Origin: SW-4-43-9 sp047617985
GTDB lineage: Archaea; Nanohalarchaeota; Nanosalinia; Nanosalinales; Nanosalinaceae
Direction of reading: 5' to 3'
Length of the DNA: 64,000 bases
Assembly: GCA_047617985.1 (NCBI GenBank)
Contig: JBLGBS010000002.1
Span: 19,507 to 83,506, forward strand
Shown: positions 38,143 through 47,377 of the stretch, piece by piece
Position numbering within the stretch: the stretch's first letter is position 1
Layout: every line of letters begins with the position of its first letter
Position numbers and translations under genes: made by a program
The notes under the pieces: model-generated
Told to the model about the DNA's origin: nothing
Seen by the model: only the letters and a program-made list of their open reading frames with translations
The model's database searches: none

Positions 38143-38460
38143 ATGACATTCTTCGAAATATTTCTGCCGGCGACCGCGGCTTTGCTCTGTCTGATTGGTT
38201 TAGTGGTTGCTTACTGGGTTATAACCCGGTGCAAGCAGAGCGAGTTCATGCCTACTTACTATTTCATAGGCTTTTCGATAATTTCGGTTCTCTTTATGTC
38301 GCTTTCAAGAATTTCAAGCGCTTTATTTGGATCCCCGCTGTTTAACTACAGCTTGATGCTTGATCTTATGATTGCCTGGTCGGCGCTGTTCCTGTTTGGA
38401 GCTCTCTGGCAGAGTTATGAGACCTCTATATGCGTGGTTCCTTCACAGCTTGACGATTAA
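38143..38460 (+). CDS. Small three-helix membrane protein (105 aa)
   Basis: Three hydrophobic helices (about 5-28, 41-63 and 73-90) with few loops. It sits on the opposite strand between the TadA-type ATPase and TadB-like genes and has its own TATA box. No family recognised; its location suggests but does not prove a pilus-related role. Confidence 0.68.
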   Translation: MTFFEIFLPATAALLCLIGLVVAYWVITRCKQSEFMPTYYFIGFSIISVLFMSLSRISSALFGSPLFNYSLMLDLMIAWSALFLFGALWQSYETSICVVPSQLDD

Positions 38461-38462
38461 AT

Positions 38463-39980
38463 TTAGTTATCGGATTCGATTGATGAATCAAGTTCTTCAG
38501 GATCCATGTCGTTCTCGACAAGCTCCATCACGTTTTCTTTCTCCGAGTAGTACTCGGCGATAACCTGGCCCACACCGTCCACGGTGTTGACATCGTTCTC
38601 CTCCATCCATCTCAGAACGTCTTTCTTCTCCTCTATGTTTTCGTTCATCTCTTCACGGGTCATTCCGGCGTGAAGCTTCAAGGTCTCGTAGATTGCCTGT
38701 GATTCCTGTTTTTTCTCGATTTCGTCTTCTTTGGACTGCCATTCGTATATGACATCGGCGTCAATCTCATCTTCTCCATTCTCAGTTATTTCCGCCACCT
38801 CCATCGCTCTCCTGAAGTTTCTTCTCCTATCTCTAAACATCACCACGTTGACATCTACCGCGTCGACCATTGTCTTAGGTACATCGATCGGCGGGTTGAC
38901 CAGACGCCTAACTGTCTGCTCTGCTGTATCTGCGTGGAGCGTTGAGTAGACCGAGTGGCCTGTATGCATCGCCTCAAATAAAACTTCTGCCTGCTGTTTC
39001 TTTCGGATCTCTCCGACAAGAATTCTGTCCGGACGCATACGCAGTGCGTTGACAAGAAGGTCAAGCATTGATACCCCGCCTTTTCCTTCAGGGTTCGGTT
39101 CTCTCGTGGTTAAAGGCACCCAGTGAAGGAACTCCGGGAGGGAGACTTCTCTTGTGTCCTCGATTGATAAGACTCTCTGGTTTGGAGGGATGAAAGGCAT
39201 CAAAACATTCAACAGTGAGGTCTTCCCGGCTCCTGTACCTCCGGATACCAGTATGTTTAGCTCGTACTGCAGGCACAGCCATAGGAATGCGGCGACTTCT
39301 CTGTCAATGGTTCCGTTGGCGATGAAGTCTGTGATTGTCCATGGATCCCGGGCGAACTTTCTGATCGTTATAGTATTTCCCTGTGTCGAGATCGGATAAA
39401 GCGTCGCGTTGGTTCTGTCTCCTGTTGAGAGATGTGCGTCAAGTAATGGATGCAGTGATGAAATGTTTTTCCCTACCCTTCTGCCGATCTCTGAGGCGTA
39501 GTTGTAGATTTCGTCCTCTTCCTCGAACTCGATATTGGTTTTAAGCCAGCCGTCCTCTTTGTGGTACACCCATGCCGGTTCGTCACTTCCGTTAATCACG
39601 ATTTCCTCAAGGTTCTCGTCATTCAAGACTATCTCTATGTCGCCGAGTCCAAGCATCTCGTGGATAAGGTTTCCTATCAGTATGTCTTTGGTCTGGTCGT
39701 TGGTTTTGGGTAGCTCTTCTTCCAGAAGCTCCATCGCTTCCTCCCGGAACTTGTCTTTTACGTTGTCCAGAGCTTTTGAATCTACGAATTCGTCGGTTGA
39801 AAGGTTTACATGTTTGACGATTTTTTCCTTTAACTCCTGTAGAACGGCTTCAGTTGCTGTATCGATCTCAGGTCTGTCGACATGGTAGTTTAAAACGTAT
39901 TCATCTTCTTTTTCAAGTATTTTCACTCTGGCAGGGACTCCGTCCGCCTCCACCTGGTACTCTTCCTGTGTATCCGGCAT
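38463..39980 (-). CDS. tadA: Type IV pilus / Tad assembly ATPase, TadA (VirB11-like), 505 aa
   Basis: Secretion ATPase with Walker A GGTGAGKT (residues 247-254), Asp box SIEDTREV, Walker B RILVGEIR and the His box HTGHSVYSTLHAD. The N-terminal half (1-200) is the usual ring-forming domain. It powers pilin polymerisation on the TadB/TadC platform. It abuts the upstream winged-helix coiled-coil gene (stop and start adjacent), pointing to one transcript. An acidic coiled C-terminal tail of ~90 residues is longer than usual and may contact the coiled-coil neighbour. Confidence 0.95.
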   Translation of the reverse strand: MPDTQEEYQVEADGVPARVKILEKEDEYVLNYHVDRPEIDTATEAVLQELKEKIVKHVNLSTDEFVDSKALDNVKDKFREEAMELLEEELPKTNDQTKDILIGNLIHEMLGLGDIEIVLNDENLEEIVINGSDEPAWVYHKEDGWLKTNIEFEEEDEIYNYASEIGRRVGKNISSLHPLLDAHLSTGDRTNATLYPISTQGNTITIRKFARDPWTITDFIANGTIDREVAAFLWLCLQYELNILVSGGTGAGKTSLLNVLMPFIPPNQRVLSIEDTREVSLPEFLHWVPLTTREPNPEGKGGVSMLDLLVNALRMRPDRILVGEIRKKQQAEVLFEAMHTGHSVYSTLHADTAEQTVRRLVNPPIDVPKTMVDAVDVNVVMFRDRRRNFRRAMEVAEITENGEDEIDADVIYEWQSKEDEIEKKQESQAIYETLKLHAGMTREEMNENIEEKKDVLRWMEENDVNTVDGVGQVIAEYYSEKENVMELVENDMDPEELDSSIESDN

Positions 39981-40733
39981 TTAATCAGCCTCCGCTCCTG
40001 TAACTATATTTTTCATTTTCTCTCTGAACCTGGAGAATACCTTGTTCTCCTTCTTTCTTTCTTCTTCAATTTCATCCATTTTCTCCTCTATCTCCTCTGC
40101 GTTTTCGGCGTGGCTTTCCAGTTTCTTCAGGGCTTTAATCTTCTTCCTTATATCCTGCTCTTTCTCCTCAAAAGATTCGGCGGTTCCTTCAGCTTCCTCT
40201 ATCCTGTTGAGAACGTTGTCTATCCGTGATACGAGCTTAACTGATTCCGATTCGAGTTCTTCGTGTTTTTCCTTCTGATTTTCGAGTGCTTCCTCTATTT
40301 CCTGCTCCATTTCGGCTAGTTCCTCCATTTTCTCGTTAATCTCTGTCTGCTTTTCACGGTTCTCCTCGAGCTCTTCCTCAAGTTTTTCCAGTCTGTCCTT
40401 ACCTTTTTTGACTTCTTTTTTCCTGGTTTCGAGCTCTTTCTCGACTGTTTCCGATTCCTCCTCGATTTCCTCTCTCATCTCCTCGAGTTTTTCATTGGCT
40501 TTCTGTCTGTTCTTGTCCGTGTATTTCAGAACCATTCCTTTTCGGGCAGAGTACTTTTTCTCGACGAAACCGTTTTCCTCAAGGGCTTTAGCCCATGTCT
40601 TCACCCTGTCCTCAGATACTCCCAGCTCCTCAGAAATCTGTGAAACAGAAGCCTCTCTTTCCTCCACGAGATAGTTCAGGAGATTGTCTACCCCGGTTTC
40701 TATCACTATATCTTTCCAGTCTTCGTCAGCCAT
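39981..40733 (-). CDS. Winged-helix plus long coiled-coil protein (250 aa)
   Basis: Residues ~15-70 form a winged-helix domain (REASVSQISEELGVSEDRVKTWAKALEENGFVEKKYS). The remainder to residue ~225 is an almost uninterrupted Glu/Lys coiled coil. It is immediately upstream of the TadA-type ATPase. It could be a regulator, but the coiled coil resembles structural adaptors linked to archaeal pilus and archaellum ATPases (FlaC/FlaD/E-like) more than a repressor. Function inferred only. Confidence 0.82.
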   Translation of the reverse strand: MADEDWKDIVIETGVDNLLNYLVEEREASVSQISEELGVSEDRVKTWAKALEENGFVEKKYSARKGMVLKYTDKNRQKANEKLEEMREEIEEESETVEKELETRKKEVKKGKDRLEKLEEELEENREKQTEINEKMEELAEMEQEIEEALENQKEKHEELESESVKLVSRIDNVLNRIEEAEGTAESFEEKEQDIRKKIKALKKLESHAENAEEIEEKMDEIEEERKKENKVFSRFREKMKNIVTGAEAD

Positions 40734-40831
40734 TTGAGCTCACCTGATCATTGCTACAGGGTAGAAGTACATCCGGGTTTTCGTTCATAAGAACAGTATA
40801 AATTTAACTGCGTCTGATTTTAAAGACTATC

Positions 40832-41713
40832 ATGTTCGTAGTTTTCTCCCACATAATCGCGTTTTCCGTGCTTTTCACAGCCTCGGTTTTCGATCTGAAG
40901 ACGACAGAGGTTCCGGACAGCCTGAATGTAGTAGGTGTTCTGGCGGGTATAGGGCTTCATTTCATGGCTTCGGTACGCTACATTGATTACACTGCGTTTT
41001 TCAGTTCTATGGTTGTGTCGGCGCCTGTTCAATGGTTTTTCTCACTGGGAGAGCCGTTGGCATGGAGTCTGGGAATTGGTTTAGCCTTCTCGGTTTACGG
41101 CTGGGGTCTGTACTTCCTTGGGATGTGGGGAGGAGCTGACGCATTTGCAATGAGCGTGCTCGGATTCGCGGCGCCTTACGCGGTTTCGGGCGCTAGTTTA
41201 ATCTATCCGATAAGTGTGTTTGCTGCTGTGCTGGTAGCCGGATTTCTCTACACGCTCGGCTTCGGTTTCTTCAAGCTTCTACATAACCCAGGGATAGTCC
41301 AGGAGACCTGGAGTGAAATAAAACAGAATGAGAGAAGGGTTTCTCTGGAGGTTCTGGGAGCTGCAGTTATTTCCGGGGTTGCAGCTTTGACAAGCCTTGA
41401 ACTTGGTTTGATCTACTTCATCTCCCTTCTGTTCATGATTTTGCTGTACCGGCTTTTCCAAAATATTCAGAACACTCTCATGGTCAGGGAGGTCGCTGTA
41501 GAAGATCTTGAGGGAGGAGAAGTTCTGGGAGAGGATGAGGCTCTTGGAGGCAAGATCGAAGGAATAGACCAGAAAGATATCGACTCTATCGAAAAAGAAT
41601 CTGTCGAAGTGAGGGAAGGTATAAAGTTTGTACCCGTCTTCCCTCTAGCTCTTTTCCTAGTGGATGTAGTGGGTTTCCGGGTTTCGTGGCTCTTCCTGCT
41701 TTTCAGCTTATAA
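40832..41713 (+). CDS. Prepilin peptidase, A24 aspartic family (293 aa)
   Basis: Polytopic membrane protease with the two catalytic aspartates of the type IV prepilin peptidase/preflagellin peptidase family: Asp21 in FDLKTTEVPD and Asp103 in the GxxD-type motif WGGADAF. It cleaves class III signal peptides after the conserved Gly, and at least six matching substrates are encoded within 12 kb. A charged C-terminal extension of ~80 residues and a final helix are additional to the core. TATA-like AGTATAAATTTA precedes the ATG by about 30 nt. The last 11 bases overlap a convergent gene. Confidence 0.93.
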   Translation: MFVVFSHIIAFSVLFTASVFDLKTTEVPDSLNVVGVLAGIGLHFMASVRYIDYTAFFSSMVVSAPVQWFFSLGEPLAWSLGIGLAFSVYGWGLYFLGMWGGADAFAMSVLGFAAPYAVSGASLIYPISVFAAVLVAGFLYTLGFGFFKLLHNPGIVQETWSEIKQNERRVSLEVLGAAVISGVAALTSLELGLIYFISLLFMILLYRLFQNIQNTLMVREVAVEDLEGGEVLGEDEALGGKIEGIDQKDIDSIEKESVEVREGIKFVPVFPLALFLVDVVGFRVSWLFLLFSL

Positions 41714-43124
41714 TTGTGATGTCTTCGCTGTCCTTTTGAGGTGCGCTTTCCAGCTGCATTTTTAGGTTATGGATTTTCTCCTGATTGGAAGCAACGTGTT
41801 CGGCAAGATTGTCGATCTTCTCCTCGACGGATTTGATCTCGGTCTCCATTGCCACATCGCTCTCCACGGATTCTCCGTCTTTCTCTCCTTTGACCATGTT
41901 TTTAAGTTCCTGAACCTCTGATCTTAGCTTCGCTACTTCATCGCTCTCTCTTTTCTCTTCCAATTCTTCCTCGAGCCGGGCTATGTAGTCCTGGTTATCC
42001 GTTACTGCCTTCGATATGTCGTTTACCTGCTGTCGTATCTGCTGGCTCTGCTCTGTTTCGTCCAGCGCCGTTTCTTCAATTATATCTTTCAGCTCGTCGA
42101 TCTTTTCTTCAGCTGCTTTTTCACCAATTTCTTTCTCCAGCTGTTTCAGTTTTGACTCTGAGACTGTCTCTCCTTCAATATCTCTTACTTTGGAGTCGAG
42201 CTCGTTTAGGTGCTCCTGGTTGTCGGTTATTAGATCCATAACCGTCTCGATTCTCTCTTCAAGTTCTTTGTGAGAGCTCTTGAACTCCTCGATCTCCTCT
42301 TTCTGAACCAGTTCTTCCACTCTCTGAATTCTTTTCTCTCCTTCGTGAACCGCTCTCTTTATTTCCGAGTCAAGCTCATCGATCTTCTGCTCTGCTTCTT
42401 CTCTGTCAATTTTTCTGCTGTCAAGTGATGTGAGCTTTGATTTAATCGATTTGATATCGAATTCGAGCGATGAAACATCCGGATGTTCGTCCTCAACTAC
42501 TACTTTTTGATCTTCTTCGATATTCTTCAGCTCGTCTTTACTCTTCTCGAGCTTTCTCAGCCTCTTCTCTATCTCTCTGAGCTTGCCGGTGTCAACCTTG
42601 CTGGGATCCCCGTCTGTTTCAAGCTGACTGATCTGATTCCTGATGTTTTTCAGCTCTCTGTAGTTGGATTTAACAGCTTTTCTGTACTTCTCCGGCATCC
42701 CCTGCGGCTGTTTGCCGGAGCTGTTTTGCTGAGTATTTTCCAGTCTTTCTTCCAGGTTTTCAAGTCTTTTCTCGATCTGGGTTTTCTGCTCCGGGTTCTG
42801 AGGATTTCCGGTCTCCTCTCTAATATCTTTGATCTGCTGGTAGAGGTACTCAAGTTTTTCATGAACCTTACCTTCCTGGTACTCATCTTTTATCTGCTCT
42901 ACCATGTTGAGCCGTTTCTCAAGCTCTTCCTTGTCCATATGGTTCAGCATTTCCTCTACTTCCTGAACCTCCTCTTCAAGCGATAGTGACTCGAGTTCCG
43001 CCATCATATCTTTGTCTTCCAGGTCAGCGACTCTCTGCTCCAGTTCTCTTACTGCATCTTCTATTCCCTGTAGCTCGTCTTCCAGCTGTTCTCTGCTGAC
43101 ATCTTCAGATATTTCGTCAGTCAT
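41703..43124 (-). CDS. Long coiled-coil protein (473 aa)
   Basis: Almost entirely heptad-type Glu/Lys/Leu coiled coil without membrane segment. Repeated phrases such as VTDNQ(D/E)(Y/H)I and E.KIDEL recur at about 265-275, 355-370 and 440-455, suggesting an internal repeat. It has its own TATA (TTTTTTATTC, about 43147-43156). Located between prepilin peptidase and a pilin gene; probably a structural partner of the pilus base, but this is inference. Confidence 0.8.
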   Translation of the reverse strand: MTDEISEDVSREQLEDELQGIEDAVRELEQRVADLEDKDMMAELESLSLEEEVQEVEEMLNHMDKEELEKRLNMVEQIKDEYQEGKVHEKLEYLYQQIKDIREETGNPQNPEQKTQIEKRLENLEERLENTQQNSSGKQPQGMPEKYRKAVKSNYRELKNIRNQISQLETDGDPSKVDTGKLREIEKRLRKLEKSKDELKNIEEDQKVVVEDEHPDVSSLEFDIKSIKSKLTSLDSRKIDREEAEQKIDELDSEIKRAVHEGEKRIQRVEELVQKEEIEEFKSSHKELEERIETVMDLITDNQEHLNELDSKVRDIEGETVSESKLKQLEKEIGEKAAEEKIDELKDIIEETALDETEQSQQIRQQVNDISKAVTDNQDYIARLEEELEEKRESDEVAKLRSEVQELKNMVKGEKDGESVESDVAMETEIKSVEEKIDNLAEHVASNQEKIHNLKMQLESAPQKDSEDITIIS

Positions 43125-43183
43125 CAGGAACTATTTGAGAAAGGTTGAATAAAAAATAGAGGGGAAAATAAGGTTGTTTTCGC

Positions 43184-43612
43184 TCACTCAGCTTCCCAGG
43201 TTGCTGATGGCGCTCCCTGACAGTCAGTTGGCTGAACTTCAACTTCTATCAAGTTTCTGCCGCTGTATCCGCTGTCGATCGTGGTTATTCCTCTGGAGCT
43301 ATCAATGTCAGTAGTTGCATTTGTACTGTTCTGGGTTGCATCGTTGGCTTCCCACTGCCATGTCACTGTGAGATTGCCGATACCTTCAGTTCCTCCTGTC
43401 TGCTGAATTGTTGCTGAATTGTTCGTTGTATCCACATCTACTTCCATTGTTCTATCTGAGCAGCTCTGAATTTCATCTGCTCTGTCAGATGTGTCTCCCT
43501 GTGCGTCCTGTATTAGCTGTGGAGCCCACTGAGCGAAGATTGATGCTACAGCCATAGTGAATGCTATGAGAAGTACTGCAGCAATTAAAGGTGAGATACC
43601 TTTTCTCTTCAT
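43184..43612 (-). CDS. Archaeal pilin of the KGISPLIA type (142 aa)
   Basis: N-terminus MKRKGISPLIAAVLLIAFTMAVASIFAQW matches the archaellin/pilin N domain (DUF1628-like), with cleavage after Gly5 and a hydrophobic assembly helix. The head has two cysteines near the middle and end and many Asn/Thr sequons. A TATA box (CTTTAAATAAC) about 27 nt upstream makes the mRNA leaderless. Distinct in type from the QSAIEYL pilin at 35670, so two pilin classes coexist in this locus. Confidence 0.9.
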   Translation of the reverse strand: MKRKGISPLIAAVLLIAFTMAVASIFAQWAPQLIQDAQGDTSDRADEIQSCSDRTMEVDVDTTNNSATIQQTGGTEGIGNLTVTWQWEANDATQNSTNATTDIDSSRGITTIDSGYSGRNLIEVEVQPTDCQGAPSATWEAE

Positions 43613-43647
43613 AGCTAAACATTTCCTTCCCTGTTATTTAAAGATTC

Positions 43648-44211
43648 CTAGATTTCTGACTCTCTGTGCTTTTTCAGCCACAAGTACCACGCTATTAGCA
43701 CTGTAAGCGTCATCCCCCATCTCCACAGGAAGGTGTGGATTATCTCAAAGGAGATCAGACCTATTTCGCTCAGCCATACCGTTGTAACAACTCTGACAAG
43801 GTTGATAACCAACAGTAGAACAGTTCCAATTATCAGGGTTTTACTGTGTCTCAGCAGGTTCTTTGTTGATGCAAAAACTAGTCCTATAAACGCTGAGACA
43901 GATTTCCAGCCCAGACAGTCTCTCGTAACAAGGTAGCTACCGCGTTCACCGAGGATCAGTGCATCTCTTGCATAGTAGTTCCCGCCCAGATAGTTCAGTG
44001 TATCTGCGGTTAGTTCGGCGAGTTGTTCCTGTAAAAAGTAGGTATCCGGGTTGAGGAAGATTATGGCACGGAACACTAATCCGGCCAGAAGGAGCTTGAA
44101 AACAAACGGTAGGAGAGATCCAAGTTCAGGATACTGCTCCAGGGATTCCTGGTAGCCTGTTTCAAGTTCTTTTCTAAGGTGTAGTGCTCTTTCCTTCAGC
44201 TCTCCTATCAT
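43648..44211 (-). CDS. Archaeosortase/exosortase family protein (187 aa)
   Basis: An integral membrane protein with about five helices and the catalytic triad of the exosortase/archaeosortase family in order and spacing: Cys99 in RDCLGWKS, Arg140 in INLVRVV and His159 in EIIHTFLWRWG. These transpeptidase-like enzymes cut C-terminal sorting signals of surface proteins and attach them to lipid. No PGF-CTERM protein is visible here, but two membrane-anchored surface proteins share TG(R/K)FLQ before their C-terminal helix. It overlaps the RuvC-like gene upstream (ATGA), ending an operon with Hef and HerA-like genes. Confidence 0.85.
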   Translation of the reverse strand: MIGELKERALHLRKELETGYQESLEQYPELGSLLPFVFKLLLAGLVFRAIIFLNPDTYFLQEQLAELTADTLNYLGGNYYARDALILGERGSYLVTRDCLGWKSVSAFIGLVFASTKNLLRHSKTLIIGTVLLLVINLVRVVTTVWLSEIGLISFEIIHTFLWRWGMTLTVLIAWYLWLKKHRESEI

Positions 44212-44636
44212 TTTATACCCAAGTGCTCTTTTGCTATTTCCAGTTTTTCGCCACCGGTTCTATCTGAACGGTTGTTTATCTTTCGTATCTGCTTGCTTAA
44301 ACGTTTGTAGGCGTGGAGCGCGGAAGCATATGCATCTTTTTCATGGGAGTTATCACCTTTTCCGAGTCTGTCTTTTCTCTGTCTTGAGAGATTGTTTTCC
44401 GGTGTGAATTTTCGGGCTCCGACTGAACTGGCAATCTTGTCGACCGTCGAAGGTATTTCGGCTCTATCAGTCGCTATAATTATCGGGTAGCCGGATTCAA
44501 CTATTTCTCTGATAATTCTGTCGTGTGAGAACTCTTTTCGGCTGATAAGAAACTCCAGCTCTCCGTCCAGGTTCAGAGCTGCGACTGCAGATGTGTTTCC
44601 CGGATCTATACCAACTATCAGCGGTTCTTTATTCAT
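44208..44636 (-). CDS. RNase H/RuvC-like fold protein, DUF460 N-domain-like (142 aa)
   Basis: Begins IVGIDPGNTSAVAALNLDGEL, the first strand and catalytic Asp of an RNase H-like fold, followed by IIATDRAEIP and a helix HEKDAYASALHAYK that supplies a late acidic residue. Archaeal DUF460 proteins carry this domain plus a long coiled coil; here only the nuclease-like domain is present. ATG 44636 overlaps the Hef stop by 8 bases (an ATG two bases into the stop region, ATGAATAA) and is preferred to an ATG five codons earlier. A role in DNA processing with Hef is plausible. Confidence 0.78.
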   Translation of the reverse strand: MNKEPLIVGIDPGNTSAVAALNLDGELEFLISRKEFSHDRIIREIVESGYPIIIATDRAEIPSTVDKIASSVGARKFTPENNLSRQRKDRLGKGDNSHEKDAYASALHAYKRLSKQIRKINNRSDRTGGEKLEIAKEHLGIK

Positions 44637-46809
44637 TGTAGTCTGCTTCAACTATTGATCTTATCTTCTCGGCTTTTTTGTCGCCGATACCATGCACCTG
44701 CTTTAACTCTTCTTCACTGGCCGTGAAAACTTTTTCGATTGAGCCGAACTCTTCAAGCAGTCTCTCAGCTATCTTCTTGTTGACATCCGGAAGTCCAGCG
44801 GTTACAAACTTCTGCAGTTCTTTCTCTGTTTTCCCACTCCTGTTCCCTCTAACTGCTACATTTCTTTCCTCTTCTTCCTGTTCCCTTTTTGCCATTGAGG
44901 CAAGTGTTTCCGCTGTATCTTTCTCACCGTCTGTCCAGAGAATCGGTATCTGATGATCCATACTGATCGAGGCCAGCGCCCCTCTTATCGCGTTTGGATG
45001 GATATCTCTATGAGTGTAGAGGTTGTCGCCTTCGATTATTATTACCGGTGCATCGAACTGGTGGAGATCTGTCAGCTGGGAGAAAAGGCGGTTGTCGACA
45101 ATCGAGTCCACGAAGTCGGATACCTGTTTACGCTCCACCGCTGCCCTGTCTGAGACCAGGAAATCGGCTATATCAAGTCTTTCCTGTTCAACGGTTAGAT
45201 CCATTTTCGACAGTTTTTTGGAGATCGAGGTCTCCCTGTCGTCAGCGATAACCTTGATTTCCTCCTCTTCCTCTTCATCCTTTTTCGCTTTACTCTCATT
45301 CTTTTCTCCGCTGTATCCATCCAGTGTCTTCTGTGGCTCCTCCCGAGTCTTGTCTTTCAGCTCCTGAAGCACTGAGTTCATCTTCTTCTTTTTGTGGTGC
45401 GCCGACCAGTAATTGCCTTCGTCTCGGGTGTTCTCTGCGATCAGTACAAATACTTTACCGGACTCCTGTCTCCCGGTTCTGCCGGCTCTCTGTATATCTC
45501 TTATTTCCGAGGCAACCGGTTCATAGAACACAACATAGTCGACAGCAGGAATGTCAAGTCCTTCTTCTCCGATACTGGTTGAGACTATGACATCGTATTC
45601 TCCGTCTTCAAACTCTTCCAGTACCTCCGCCTGATCTTTCTGTGTCATTCCTTTCTCGCCCTGCTGGCCGATGAAGTTTGTTGCGTTTAATCCCTCTGTT
45701 CTGAGTTCTTCCGCGATTTTCTCAGTTGTATCTCTGTACTCTGTGAATACTATTGCTTTCTCGTCCTCGATATCGCCAAGTATATCTCTCAACTTGTCGA
45801 TCTTTGGATGTTCTTTACCTTTCTTTTTCAGGTACTCGACCAGGTTTTTCCCTCTCTGGAAATCGTCATGGTTCAAAGCTTTCTGCGCTGCTTTTGAGTC
45901 ATCGTTTTTCAGTCCCTGGATGTAGCTGTAGCACTGGGAGACTCCCTGTGTCTCAAGCAGTTCGATTGCCTGGCTTATCTTCAAGGCTGCGGCGACATGG
46001 GATATCGACCGGTAAAGCTTCGGATCGTCGGTTGAGCTTAGTTTGGAGCTGATCTGTCCTCTGAGCTTCAGTAATTCGCCTTTGTAGACATTGCTGGTGG
46101 AGTCCAGCTGTCCGTTTTTCTTCAGTTTGTCCAGCTGTTCCTGGTATGCTTTCTCCAGGTTCTTTTTCGCCTCTTCAAAGCTGTCGTCCAATGATACTCT
46201 CATCCAGTTGACTTCTTTCTCCTCGATGTACGGCTCTACATCCGGGTCATCTTCGGTTCTGACCTCGTAATTATGTATATCCAGGTTCTCTGCTACCTCG
46301 TCTATCTTCTCTTTGGTTCCTCCAGGTGATGCGGTTAAGGCCAGTTTGTGGGTGTTCGGCATTTTCTCGCTTATGAATACATAGCTGTAGTCGCCGGTGG
46401 CACGGTGGGCTTCGTCAAATATTACAAGTGAAAACTCCTCTACAGGCACCTGATTGGATATAAGATCATTTTCCACGACCTGTGGGGTTCCGAAGAACAT
46501 TTTCTTGTCCTCCCAGAGTTTGTATCTTTTGTCCGGTCTAGTATCTCCGGTCATCAGCGCAGTCTCATCCTCTCCTATATCTATGAACTCCTGGAAAGTT
46601 GAGATATGCTGTTCAGCCAGTGGTTTGGTAGGTGCGAGAAACATTACTTTTCCTTCCTCAGCTTTCTGCGCTGCCACCATCGCTGCTATAACTGTCTTTC
46701 CTAGTCCGGTTGGAAGCACAACAAGTGTATTGGTGTTTATTGCTGATGCTGCGATCACCTCCTGGTAGGTTCTTGATTCTATTTTTTCGGATTTCAGAAG
46801 CTGAGGCAT
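44629..46809 (-). CDS. hef: Hef-type helicase-nuclease (about 726 aa)
   Basis: Archaeal XPF/FANCM-related fork-processing enzyme. The SF2 helicase part has Walker A PTGLGKT (33-39), DEAH followed by RATG, and motif VI QRAGRTGR. The linker is acidic. The ERCC4 nuclease has VIADDRETS and the VERK core with a following Asp. The C-terminal double helix-hairpin-helix ends HGIGDKKAEKIRSIV. The start MPQLLKSEKIESRTYQEVI aligns with the N-terminus I recall for euryarchaeal Hef; in-frame ATGs at 46866 and 46896 would overlap the upstream gene. A TATA-like TTTATC lies ~34 nt before it. It cleaves forked and stalled replication structures. Confidence 0.93.
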   Translation of the reverse strand: MPQLLKSEKIESRTYQEVIAASAINTNTLVVLPTGLGKTVIAAMVAAQKAEEGKVMFLAPTKPLAEQHISTFQEFIDIGEDETALMTGDTRPDKRYKLWEDKKMFFGTPQVVENDLISNQVPVEEFSLVIFDEAHRATGDYSYVFISEKMPNTHKLALTASPGGTKEKIDEVAENLDIHNYEVRTEDDPDVEPYIEEKEVNWMRVSLDDSFEEAKKNLEKAYQEQLDKLKKNGQLDSTSNVYKGELLKLRGQISSKLSSTDDPKLYRSISHVAAALKISQAIELLETQGVSQCYSYIQGLKNDDSKAAQKALNHDDFQRGKNLVEYLKKKGKEHPKIDKLRDILGDIEDEKAIVFTEYRDTTEKIAEELRTEGLNATNFIGQQGEKGMTQKDQAEVLEEFEDGEYDVIVSTSIGEEGLDIPAVDYVVFYEPVASEIRDIQRAGRTGRQESGKVFVLIAENTRDEGNYWSAHHKKKKMNSVLQELKDKTREEPQKTLDGYSGEKNESKAKKDEEEEEEIKVIADDRETSISKKLSKMDLTVEQERLDIADFLVSDRAAVERKQVSDFVDSIVDNRLFSQLTDLHQFDAPVIIIEGDNLYTHRDIHPNAIRGALASISMDHQIPILWTDGEKDTAETLASMAKREQEEEERNVAVRGNRSGKTEKELQKFVTAGLPDVNKKIAERLLEEFGSIEKVFTASEEELKQVHGIGDKKAEKIRSIVEADYNE

Positions 46810-46846
46810 GTGAAAAAGTTTGATCTGTGAACTTGATAAATCTGAT

Positions 46847-47377
46847 CTATTGAAGTCCGAAGTCATTCTGAGCCGGTTTCTCGAATCCCTGGACAAGTTT
46901 GAATCCCATGTTTACCGCGATGAAGAACACTACAGCAGATTTCATACCTGTCTGAGTGAACGCCAGATCTGTTTCCACCATGATAACAAGGATATAGGCC
47001 AGTGAGTATATTATTCCTGCAGAGGAAACTGTGTAGGCGATTTCTGGAGGCCAGCGATGGTAGAAATCCATGTAGGTGACGAACGCTCCCGCAACCATGA
47101 AGCCGTAGACCGCCTGTCTTTCAATAACTGATAATTCGGCTGTTAACAGAAGGTTGAGGCTTATAACCGACCAGATAACTGCGTTCCCGACAGAGGTATT
47201 CCAGCCGAGTCTTTCCTCGGGATGTTTCCCGAAGTAAAGCTCGATTATCACCGCACCAACTATCAGAGGCAGGACGGTTGGAACTATCTCAGGATAGTTT
47301 AGAGGAGCAAGAAAAAGATGTTCAACTCCCTGCTGTATAGTTGAGGCATCAGTCGTCAAATGCATCCGGCGTTCCAC
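46847..47377 (-). CDS. Multi-pass membrane protein (176 aa)
   Basis: Five hydrophobic helices (about 30-50, 60-80, 85-103, 112-130, 142-160). ATG 47377 overlaps the HerA-like gene by 29 bases; ATG 47365 is an alternative. No family recognised. Conserved-looking features are ELYFGKHPEERLGWNTS in the first loop and YHRWPPE. Sits between HerA-like and Hef genes in one operon. Confidence 0.75.
   Translation of the reverse strand: MERRMHLTTDASTIQQGVEHLFLAPLNYPEIVPTVLPLIVGAVIIELYFGKHPEERLGWNTSVGNAVIWSVISLNLLLTAELSVIERQAVYGFMVAGAFVTYMDFYHRWPPEIAYTVSSAGIIYSLAYILVIMVETDLAFTQTGMKSAVVFFIAVNMGFKLVQGFEKPAQNDFGLQ

Noticed and set aside
42483..42986. 167-codon hydrophobic frame on the + strand
   Set aside because: Antisense to the 473-aa coiled-coil gene; Glu/Lys-rich coiled coils read backwards as Phe/Leu/Ser-rich sequence, which mimics a membrane protein.
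46810..46896. Upstream starts for Hef
   Set aside because: They overlap the preceding membrane protein gene and add a polar leader not expected in Hef; the ATG at 46809 aligns with the usual N-terminus.
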